A stretch of 5,649 nt of DNA from Nitrospinota bacterium (GTDB taxonomy: Bacteria; Nitrospinota_A; UBA7883): positions 1 through 5,649 of the forward strand of contig JAOUNV010000158.1 in assembly GCA_029880775.1 (NCBI GenBank), read 5' to 3'. The position numbers and the translations under genes are program-made. The notes under the pieces are model-generated. The model was not told where the DNA came from. It ran no database searches and saw only the letters and a program-made list of their open reading frames with translations. This document shows, piece after piece, positions 1 through 5,649 of the stretch; position 1 is the stretch's first letter, and each line of letters starts with the position of its first letter.

Positions 1-1
1 T

Positions 2-1726
2 TTCGCAGGATCATGCTTTCTTCCCAGGCATGTGGAGATAATGGCGGCTGCCGACACCAGTGTGCCATTGCAGCTACCGGGCCCGAAGGACATCTGGGGC
101 GCCGACATGCCGGACTCGATACGGGTGAGCGTTAGCGGGGTGTCCGAGGCCAGGGTGAGACTGTCGCTGATGGAAAGCCATGACGCCGCGCCACCCAGGC
201 TCTCCGTCACGGCGGGAACGTGCCGACTGGAGGATATCCAGGTGAAGCCGGGCGGTGGCCTGCCGGAGGCGAATTGGGAAACCCTGGGAACAGAGTCTGA
301 GTATCTGGTTCGTGTCCCCGCAGGTTGCGCGTCGGCGGAGGGGGGAGAGCTGGTGTTCCGACCAATATCCGGATCATGGATTGCCATCAAGAGCGTTTGG
401 GTGGAGCAGATCCCTTTGCCATGGGAGCTGTGGCGCCATCTGCCGCAGCCTTGGAACTATATCCTTTTCTGGCTCGGCGCGCTGACGCTGGTGGCTTATC
501 ACGCTCTGGCGGCCAAAAGCGGAGGGCTGGGCGCCCGTCAGTTGGCTATGTATGGCGCCATGTGCGGCATTGTCCTTCTCTCGTTTGGTTGCGCCTTGGT
601 GGCGACCGCATTTTACGTGGAAGTGTATTATCCCTGGCTCACCAACCAGGAGGGGAACCTGCGCTCGATGAAGGTGTTCCAGAAAAAGGCGATTCACGAC
701 GAGAAACTGGGCTGGCTTCTGCAGCCAGGTTTCGCCGCTTATACGAGAGAGACACCCAAATCTAAACCGACACTCTTTTATGCGAACACCCAGGAGGGCT
801 ATCGCGCCCTGGAAGCGGAGAAAAATTTTCCGGCGAGGGGCAAGGCGATGGTGCTGGGAGACTCATTCGCCCAGGGGCTGTTTTTGGCCCAGAAGGAGAC
901 GATACCGGCGGTGATGGCGGACCAGCTTGGCGGATACGTTTACAACATGGGAATCACCGGTTTTTCCACCGACCAGGAGTACACCACCTTCATGCATTGG
1001 ATTGACAGGGTAGACGTGGAGCGGGTGGTACTTCTGTTCTATGGCAACGACATCATGTATACCGGCTCAAAGAAGGGGTATGATCTGCCCAAGCCGGTGT
1101 ACAAAGAGGTGAACGGTAAAGTCGATTTTTCCAGGATGTCCACGGTTCCAGCGGAATATGTGAAGGAAATGAACGATATCCTGGCTCCCCGTTTCATACC
1201 CAGTATGACCTATTGCTGTTTTACGGATAAAAAGGCTTCGGTCCTCATCCGCACCCTGGAAAGAACCTGGCGATACATATCATTGCTTCACTATCCGGGC
1301 AGGTTCTTTGCGGCGCTGGTGGGCGATATCAAAAATACCAAGCTAACCAGCCCCGCCATCCACACCGATGTGAGACCTGAGCTTCTTGAAAAACCAGAGA
1401 AATACAACCGCCAAATTGACATCATCTTTCAGTTTCTGGCCGAGATAAACGACCAGTGCCGCAAGCGGGACTTGAAGTTTCAGGTGGTGTTCGTCCCGGA
1501 TATCCTGCAGGTGTATCATGCCGACAAGCCGGCCAGGACGAATCTGCGGGACATGTTCATGGAGCTGTGCGCGAAAAACAGGCTGGCATGCCTGGACCCA
1601 AGCGACAGGCTGGCCGCTGGCGCCAAGATCAACGACGTTTATTTCATCGACGATGGCCACTTCTCCCCATACGGCGCCCGGATCGTGGGGGAGATGATCG
1701 CCAAGGCGACAGGTGGGGAACAATAA
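2..1726 (+). CDS. Membrane-anchored SGNH/GDSL-family hydrolase (5'-partial)
   Basis: Residues are numbered from the GTG at 32. Four SGNH blocks are visible: GDSF with nucleophile Ser278, NMGITG with Gly307, YGND with Asn339, and DDGHFSPYG with Asp540 and His543. This indicates a serine esterase or acyltransferase, perhaps acting on an O-acyl group of a cell-surface glycan; the substrate is inferred, not shown. Two hydrophobic helices lie at about 142-160 and 174-196. About 120 residues before them are rich in alternating hydrophobic strands and look like a beta-sandwich, possibly of galactose-binding type. The short loop between the helices is basic (Lys162, Arg169), so by the positive-inside rule it is cytoplasmic and both large domains are periplasmic. 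An exported N-terminal domain needs an upstream signal or helix, and the frame is open to the left edge, so the true start probably lies outside the window. GTG 32 and ATG 41 are fallback starts; GGAG at 34-37 is only 3 nt from ATG 41. The family is sure; the exact activity is not. Confidence 0.85.
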   Translation, partial: FAGSCFLPRHVEIMAAADTSVPLQLPGPKDIWGADMPDSIRVSVSGVSEARVRLSLMESHDAAPPRLSVTAGTCRLEDIQVKPGGGLPEANWETLGTESEYLVRVPAGCASAEGGELVFRPISGSWIAIKSVWVEQIPLPWELWRHLPQPWNYILFWLGALTLVAYHALAAKSGGLGARQLAMYGAMCGIVLLSFGCALVATAFYVEVYYPWLTNQEGNLRSMKVFQKKAIHDEKLGWLLQPGFAAYTRETPKSKPTLFYANTQEGYRALEAEKNFPARGKAMVLGDSFAQGLFLAQKETIPAVMADQLGGYVYNMGITGFSTDQEYTTFMHWIDRVDVERVVLLFYGNDIMYTGSKKGYDLPKPVYKEVNGKVDFSRMSTVPAEYVKEMNDILAPRFIPSMTYCCFTDKKASVLIRTLERTWRYISLLHYPGRFFAALVGDIKNTKLTSPAIHTDVRPELLEKPEKYNRQIDIIFQFLAEINDQCRKRDLKFQVVFVPDILQVYHADKPARTNLRDMFMELCAKNRLACLDPSDRLAAGAKINDVYFIDDGHFSPYGARIVGEMIAKATGGEQ

Positions 1727-1730
1727 ACAT

Positions 1731-1754
1731 GAATTTCAATCCAGGTTGAATTTC
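1731..1754. repeat. Imperfect AT-rich dyad in the intergenic gap, possible operator
   Basis: The arms GAATTTCAA (1731-1739) and TTGAATTTC (1746-1754) are inverted copies with one central T-T mismatch around a 6-nt spacer. TGAATTTC also occurs as a direct repeat at 1730-1737 and 1747-1754. The dyad begins 5 nt after the stop of the SGNH gene and about 75 nt before the next start codon. No T-run follows, so it does not look like an intrinsic terminator. It could be a regulator-binding site for the SagB-type gene, but chance is also possible in such an AT-rich stretch. Confidence 0.3.
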
Positions 1755-1765
1755 CACCACTCCGG

Positions 1766-1786
1766 TTAATCCTCCGCTAAGATTAA
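1766..1786. repeat. Small AT-rich inverted repeat upstream of the SagB-type gene
   Basis: TTAATC (1766-1771) and GATTAA (1781-1786) are perfect 6-bp arms around a 9-nt loop. The region also carries weak -10-like words (TAAGAT at 1778-1783, TTAAAT at 1783-1788), but none has a matching -35 element at the usual distance. A promoter may lie in this gap, since the gap is far more AT-rich than the flanking genes, but I cannot place it. Confidence 0.25.
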
Positions 1787-1829
1787 ATGTAGCACAAACC
1801 AATCCTGAAGAAAGGCCGCCAGCGAACCC

Positions 1830-3485
1830 ATGGAAGACATCAAGGAGTATCATCAGCGGACCAAGCATCGGCTCAACCAATACGCCGCAGGGCCCGGCTA
1901 CCTGGACTGGGACACCCAGCCGAACCCGTTCCGCAGATATGAGGGGGCGGAAAGAACCGAGCTTCCGTTGACGCAGGATCTCCCCGACACTCCATACGAC
2001 GCTCTCTTCGGCGGAGGAAAAGTGGCGCCGCGCCTGTTAAACCTGGAGAACGTCTCCATGTTCCTGAGGCTCTCTTTGTCGCTGGCGGCGTGGAAAGAAT
2101 ATCAGGGCGCCCGATGGGCTGTGCGGGTCAACCCTTCCAGTGGCAACCTGCACGCCGAGGAGGGCTACATAGTCACCGAAGGAGTGCCGGGCCTGGGGGA
2201 AGGTGTGTACCACTACGACAGCAGCGGCCACGCTTTGGAGCGGCGGCTGGGGAGAAGCGCCGAGGCCATGGGGCTGATGCTCGATGAATACGAAAGAAGG
2301 GACAATCCGTTCCGCAACCACGGAATCTTCCTTGTGGGGCTCACATCCATCCATTGGCGAGAAGCGTGGAAATATGGCGAGCGGGCGTTTCGATACTGCC
2401 AGCTCGATGTGGGGCATGCCCTTCTCTGCCTGCGGTTCGCCGCCGCGTCCCTTGGCTGGAGCGCCAGGCTGGCCACCGGCGCGTCGGATGGAATGGCGGC
2501 AAGCCTTCTGGGTGTCAGCCGCGAGGAGGACTACGCCGGGGCGGAAACCGAATACCCGGACACTATGGTAATTGTCTCCGCCGGGGCGGGAATGCCAGAG
2601 GATATAGATGGGACCTTTGACGAAGCCGCCAGACATTTTCTTCTAAACGCCGCCAGGGACGATTCATGGCAGGGGCGGGCCAATGTAATCAGCGCCGGGC
2701 ATACCCACGATTGGCCAATTATAGACGAAGCCGCGCGGCTGGTCTTCAAGCCTGCGACCGAGGAGGAATTTACCCCCCCACCGGAAGCCCCCAAGCTCCC
2801 CCCTTCCGGGTGCGAGAAATCAGCGGCCCACATAATCATGACCCGCCGCAGCGGCCAGGCGTATGACGGGGCCAGTTCCATGCCCGCCGAAAAGTTTTTG
2901 CGAATCATCTCCGCGCTCATTCCCCGCCCCGGAATGCCACCCTGGGATATGATTCCCTGGCAAGCGAATGTCCACCCGGTTTTCTTTGTCAACAGGGTGG
3001 AAGGCTTTGCGCCCGGCATATATATTCTGGTCCGGCGCCCAGGCGAAGAGGAAGCGCTCGGGGCGGCCATGGGTGGCAAGTATTCATGGACCCGGCCCAA
3101 CGCCTCGCCGGAGGGCCTGCCCCTGTACTTACTAAAGGAGATGGACGCCCGGGGCACGGCGGCGATGATTTCCTGCCAGCAGAATATAGCGGGTGACGGC
3201 GCTTTTTCCGTCGCGATGGTGGCAAGGTTCGCCGGGCCGCTGGCCATCGGGCCATGGTGGTATCGGCGGATTCACTGGGAAGCGGGCGCGGTGGGCCAGG
3301 CGCTGTATCTGGAAGCGGAGGCGACTGGTTTTCGTGGCACCGGGATCGGATGTTATTTTGACGATATGTTCCACTCCACCCTGGGGCTGGAGGGGGATCT
3401 GTTCCAGGATATATATCACTTCACCGTAGGCGCCGCAGTGGAGGACGAAAGGGTGGTTTCCACGCCGCCATATGAAGAGAGATAG
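1830..3485 (+). CDS. Tandem-domain SagB/ThcOx-type nitroreductase-fold dehydrogenase
   Basis: This is a complete 551-residue protein made of two nitroreductase-like modules. The N-terminal segment has the SagB-type opening (YHQRTKHRLNQYA at 7-19, YLDWDTQPNPFRRYEG near 24-39). Module 1 carries RVNPSSGNLH (99-108), expected to contact the flavin phosphate, and the helix YCQLDVGHALLCLRFAAASLGW (189-210, first residues YCQLDVGHAL). A proline-rich linker follows at about 314-327. Module 2 starts with MTRRSGQAYDG (337-347) and has SCQQNIAGDGAFS (448-460) and HWEAGAVGQALYLEA (482-496), then GTGIGCYFDD (503-512). Known SagB enzymes use FMN to oxidise thiazolines and oxazolines to azoles in RiPP toxins; single-module members are about half this length. 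Stand-alone tandem forms occur in proteobacteria and related phyla with unknown substrate. No signal peptide is seen, so it is probably cytosolic. ATG 1830 is the first start after an in-frame stop at 1806-1808; the purine-rich GAAGAAAGG (1807-1815) sits rather far, 14 nt upstream. The family is firm; the reaction is unknown. Confidence 0.88.
   Translation: MEDIKEYHQRTKHRLNQYAAGPGYLDWDTQPNPFRRYEGAERTELPLTQDLPDTPYDALFGGGKVAPRLLNLENVSMFLRLSLSLAAWKEYQGARWAVRVNPSSGNLHAEEGYIVTEGVPGLGEGVYHYDSSGHALERRLGRSAEAMGLMLDEYERRDNPFRNHGIFLVGLTSIHWREAWKYGERAFRYCQLDVGHALLCLRFAAASLGWSARLATGASDGMAASLLGVSREEDYAGAETEYPDTMVIVSAGAGMPEDIDGTFDEAARHFLLNAARDDSWQGRANVISAGHTHDWPIIDEAARLVFKPATEEEFTPPPEAPKLPPSGCEKSAAHIIMTRRSGQAYDGASSMPAEKFLRIISALIPRPGMPPWDMIPWQANVHPVFFVNRVEGFAPGIYILVRRPGEEEALGAAMGGKYSWTRPNASPEGLPLYLLKEMDARGTAAMISCQQNIAGDGAFSVAMVARFAGPLAIGPWWYRRIHWEAGAVGQALYLEAEATGFRGTGIGCYFDDMFHSTLGLEGDLFQDIYHFTVGAAVEDERVVSTPPYEER
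2781..2809. repeat. GC-rich inverted repeat within the inter-domain linker codons
   Basis: CCGGAAG (2781-2787) and CTTCCGG (2803-2809) are perfect 7-bp complementary arms around a 15-nt C-rich loop. A run of seven C lies just before them (2773-2779) and a run of six C falls partly inside (2798-2803). All of it encodes the proline-rich linker joining the two modules of the SagB-type protein. It may form an mRNA hairpin between the domain-coding halves. It has no T-run and sits mid-gene, so it is not a terminator. Confidence 0.4.
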
Positions 3486-3602
3486 ATGGGGCAGTTGCTC
3501 ATGCCCTCGACGAAGAGAAACTCATTTGTTTGTCAAAGATGAATGGGCTCTTGCGCCAGTGTGTCCGGCGCGCCCGCAGGCGTTCCACCTCCGCAGGCTG
3601 GC
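3486..3602. other. Convergent intergenic gap without a clear terminator
   Basis: The gap separates the 3' ends of the SagB-type gene and fabH. The only stem worth naming is GCGCC (3553-3557) with GGCGC (3567-3571) around a 9-nt loop. It has no T-run on either strand, so it is at best a weak or factor-dependent termination site. CCGCAGGC appears twice (3574-3581 and 3591-3598), which is unremarkable at this base composition. Short open frames crossing the gap lack family features and are not called. Confidence 0.45.
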
Positions 3603-4601
3603 CTATAAACGCATCAGCGACGCGCCCCAGGTGAGCCCCCCGCCGAAAGCCACCATCAGCACCACGTCCCCTTTTTTCGCACGGCCTTCCTTTTGCGCTT
3701 CGTAAAGCGCCAGGGGAATGGTGGCCGCCGATGTGTTGCCGTAGCGGTGGATGTTGGAGTAGACCTTTTCCTCCGGCAGGCCCAGGCTTTTGCCCACAGC
3801 GGAGATGATTCTTATGTTGGCCTGATGGGGGATCACCAGGTCCACATCGGCCACAGACATACCGTTTTCCTTAAGGATCCTCTGGGCCACATCGCACATG
3901 CTCTTCACGGCGACCTTGAATGTCTGATTCCCTTTCATTTCGATAAAATAGTTCTCCCCCATGGACGGGAGCGCGCCAGATAGAGGATCGCCTGCGCGAG
4001 TGATGGCGCCCCCGGTGAGGAAACTTCCATACTCGCCGTTGGAGCGGATGCATGTGTCTATCAGCCCCTCCGGTCCATCGGCGGCGGAAAACACCACGGC
4101 CGCGGAGGCGTCGCCGAAGAGGACACAGGTGCTCCTATCCTTCCAGTTGACTATGCGGCTGTATATTTCGCTGGCCACCAGCAGGGCGTGTTTTGTCGCC
4201 CCCCCCTTGAAATACTGGTTGATAATCGACGAGCCATAGATGAACCCGGAGCAGGCGGCGGAAATATCAAAAGCGGGAGCGTCGCCTGAGCCCAAGCCAT
4301 GGCCGATCATGCACGCGGTGGAAGGGAAGTATCTGTCCTGGGTGGCGGTGGCGCAGATAATCAGGTCCAGCTCTTCAGCCTTGACCCCAGCGGTCTCCAG
4401 CGCCTCCCTGGCGGCAGGCAGCGCCAGCTCATAAGTGTTGGTCCCCTCGTTGACGATGCGCCGCTCGCGAATCCCTGTGCGAGTAACGATCCACTCGTCC
4501 GAAGTGTCCACCATTCTTTCCAGGTCCAGGTTGGTGAGCACGCGCTCCGGCAGGTTGGCCCCTACTCCTGTGATCCTGCAGGCAGTGGCGCTATTTTTCA
4601 T
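3603..4601 (-). CDS. fabH: 3-oxoacyl-ACP synthase III (KAS III)
   Basis: FabH condenses acetyl-CoA (or a branched acyl-CoA) with malonyl-ACP, the first elongation step of type II fatty acid synthesis in the cytosol. The protein has 332 residues, close to the family norm. The catalytic triad is intact: Cys117 in DISAACSGF, His259 in VIPHQAN, and Asn289 in HRYGNTSAA. The CoA-binding stretch DTSDEWIVTRTGI (32-44) has the usual Trp37 and Arg41, and the C-terminal glycine loop FGGGLTWGA (319-327) is present. The start at 4601 (MKNSATACRITGVG) is chosen because AGGAGG lies 6 nt upstream and the protein then begins like other FabHs. A longer in-frame start at 4667 would add 22 unrelated residues that are only plsX sequence read in another frame. 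The gene overlaps plsX by 11 bp and is very probably cotranscribed and translationally coupled with it. No fabD, fabG or acpP follows in this window. Confidence 0.96.
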   Translation of the reverse strand: MKNSATACRITGVGANLPERVLTNLDLERMVDTSDEWIVTRTGIRERRIVNEGTNTYELALPAAREALETAGVKAEELDLIICATATQDRYFPSTACMIGHGLGSGDAPAFDISAACSGFIYGSSIINQYFKGGATKHALLVASEIYSRIVNWKDRSTCVLFGDASAAVVFSAADGPEGLIDTCIRSNGEYGSFLTGGAITRAGDPLSGALPSMGENYFIEMKGNQTFKVAVKSMCDVAQRILKENGMSVADVDLVIPHQANIRIISAVGKSLGLPEEKVYSNIHRYGNTSAATIPLALYEAQKEGRAKKGDVVLMVAFGGGLTWGASLMRL

Positions 4602-5649
4602 CTTTCTCCTCCTCCCCAGGTTGGCCGAATCCGATTTTTCTGGTGATCTGGGTCCATATCCCCTCATCCTTGCCCTCCTTGTGGGCCAGGATGTCCATAT
4701 TCTCCGTCAGGTTCTCCTTGATATGGTCTATCACCTTTTCCCGCACAAATTTGCGCGCTCGAATCACTGCGCTTTTTATCGATTTGGGGGAAGAGGAGCC
4801 GTGGCAAATGAACACTGGGCCGTTAACGCCCAGCAAAGGCGCTCCCCCCACCTCCTGGTGGTCCACCTTTTTCTTGAAGGCCGCCAGGTGGGGTTTCATT
4901 AAAAAATAGGCCATCTTGGTGACCACGTTTGCGGAAAACATCTGCTTTAAAAAGGCGCCCATCATCTCCGCCACAGACTCCGATATCTTCAGGGCGATGT
5001 TTCCGGTGAAGCCATCGCACACCACCACATCCACGATACCGCGATAGAAAAGTTTCGCCTCGATGTTTCCTATAAAGTTGAGCGAGCTTCTGGAAAAAAG
5101 GTCGAAGGCCTCCTTGGTGGTGGGGTTTCCCTTGACATCCTCCTCCCCGATGGAGAGCAGGCCCACCGTGGGCCTGGGCTTGTCCAGGGAGTGCTCGGCG
5201 AAAATGGCGCCCATGATGCCGAACTGGAACAGGTTCTCCGGCTTGCACATCACATTGGCGCCCGCGTCCAGCAGAATCATGTATCCTTGCTGGCTGGGCA
5301 TGGTGGCGGCGATGGCGGGCCTGTCTATCAGCTCTATAGTGCGCAAAAGCACCGTCGCCACGGTCATCACCGCGCCGGTGTTTCCTGCGGAGATAAAAGC
5401 GTCCGCCTTGCCGTCACGCACCATTTTTATTCCCACATGGACAGAGGAATTTTTCTTCCGGCGCAGGGCCACAGCCGGCTGCTCGTCCATGGCGATGACT
5501 TCATCGGCATTAGCCACGCTGATGGAATCGGGAACATTGTCGTGGCGGGCCAGCTCTTTTTGGACCACATCCTCCACGCCCACCAGGATGATCCTGACAT
5601 CCGCATACTCCGCCACCGTCTCGATCGCGCCATCCACTATCGCAGCCGG
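4591..5649 (-). CDS. plsX: Phosphate acyltransferase PlsX (5'-partial)
   Basis: PlsX converts acyl-ACP and phosphate to acyl-phosphate, the donor used by PlsY to acylate glycerol-3-phosphate; it is a peripheral membrane enzyme that links fatty acid and phospholipid synthesis. Numbered from the GTG at 5637, the visible signatures are SAGNTGA (83-89), LLDAGAN (122-128), LSIGEEDVKGN (161-171), VCDGFTGN (206-213) and GGAPLLG (264-270). The frame stays open to the right edge (reading PAAIVDGAIETV), so the initiator and roughly the first 15 residues, including the usual DAMGGD motif, lie outside the window; the GTG is internal. The end is a charged tail (about residues 310-348) ending GEEEKDEK, somewhat longer than usual. 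The stretch GNIEAKLFYRG (190-200) differs from the more common acidic form after Glu-Ala. The stop TAG (4593-4591) lies inside the start of fabH. Promoter and any upstream rpmF are not visible. Confidence 0.95.
   Translation of the reverse strand, partial: PAAIVDGAIETVAEYADVRIILVGVEDVVQKELARHDNVPDSISVANADEVIAMDEQPAVALRRKKNSSVHVGIKMVRDGKADAFISAGNTGAVMTVATVLLRTIELIDRPAIAATMPSQQGYMILLDAGANVMCKPENLFQFGIMGAIFAEHSLDKPRPTVGLLSIGEEDVKGNPTTKEAFDLFSRSSLNFIGNIEAKLFYRGIVDVVVCDGFTGNIALKISESVAEMMGAFLKQMFSANVVTKMAYFLMKPHLAAFKKKVDHQEVGGAPLLGVNGPVFICHGSSSPKSIKSAVIRARKFVREKVIDHIKENLTENMDILAHKEGKDEGIWTQITRKIGFGQPGEEEKDEK
4608..4613 (-). promoter_or_regulatory. Ribosome-binding site of fabH, inside plsX codons
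   Basis: On the minus strand AGGAGG reads 6 nt before the fabH ATG at 4601, within GGGGAGGAGGAGAAAG. The same bases encode the Gly-Glu-Glu-Glu-Lys stretch at the end of PlsX, so the acidic tail of one protein doubles as the initiation signal of the next. This site decides the fabH start over the upstream alternative. Confidence 0.85.

Noticed and set aside
1746..1788. Sigma-70-type promoter before the SagB-type gene
   Set aside because: TTGAAT at 1746-1751 and the -10-like words at 1778-1788 are about 26-31 bp apart, far from the normal 16-18.
2037..2636. 199-codon open frame antisense to the first half of the SagB-type gene
   Set aside because: Same reason: no family feature, full overlap with a conserved gene, composition typical of a complementary-strand shadow.
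2531..3247. 238-codon open frame antisense to the SagB-type gene
   Set aside because: It lies wholly inside a well-supported gene, its translation has no recognisable motif, and long shadow frames are expected in GC-rich coding DNA.
3553..3571. Possible intrinsic terminator between the convergent genes
   Set aside because: The stem is only 5 bp with a 9-nt loop and there is no T-run on either side.
3472..3705. 77-codon + strand frame across the convergent gap
   Set aside because: It starts inside the SagB-type gene and ends inside fabH antisense, with no ribosome-binding site or motif; not a credible precursor peptide gene.
4602..4667. 22-residue N-terminal extension of FabH
   Set aside because: It has no likeness to FabH, overlaps plsX codons, and the downstream ATG at 4601 has a strong ribosome-binding site at ideal spacing.
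4435..4902. 155-codon + strand frame spanning the fabH/plsX junction
   Set aside because: It is antisense to two firmly identified genes and its low-complexity hydrophobic translation shows no domain.

Overview
The window is a GC-rich piece of a bacterial chromosome. It holds four protein-coding genes arranged as two convergent pairs, and genes run off both edges. The envelope-type SGNH protein and the bacterial type II fatty acid/phospholipid genes suggest a Gram-negative bacterium, perhaps of the Nitrospinota or deltaproteobacterial type. That placement is an impression from protein style and codon use, not a search result.

Left half, + strand. The reading frame is already open at the left edge and runs to 1726. 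It encodes a membrane-anchored SGNH/GDSL-family protein: an N-terminal beta-rich domain, two transmembrane helices, and a C-terminal hydrolase domain with all four conserved blocks. After a 103-bp gap containing two AT-rich dyads comes a complete gene (1830-3485) for a tandem-domain SagB/ThcOx-type nitroreductase-fold dehydrogenase. Its two flavin-fold modules are joined by a proline-rich linker.

Right half, - strand. plsX (5' end cut off by the right edge) and fabH form a tightly coupled pair overlapping by 11 bp. The fabH ribosome-binding site lies inside the plsX tail codons. Together they give PlsX, which makes acyl-phosphate from acyl-ACP for phosphatidic acid synthesis, and FabH, the ketoacyl-ACP synthase that starts each fatty acid chain. 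The usual downstream genes fabD, fabG and acpP do not follow. fabH instead ends 117 bp from the end of the convergent SagB-type gene, with no strong terminator between them.

No tRNA, rRNA, CRISPR array, insertion sequence or phage gene was seen. The least ordinary item is the tandem SagB-type dehydrogenase, a relative of RiPP azole-forming oxidases, which has no visible precursor peptide or cyclodehydratase partner here. The SGNH protein with its fused beta domain comes next. The fatty acid genes are conventional.
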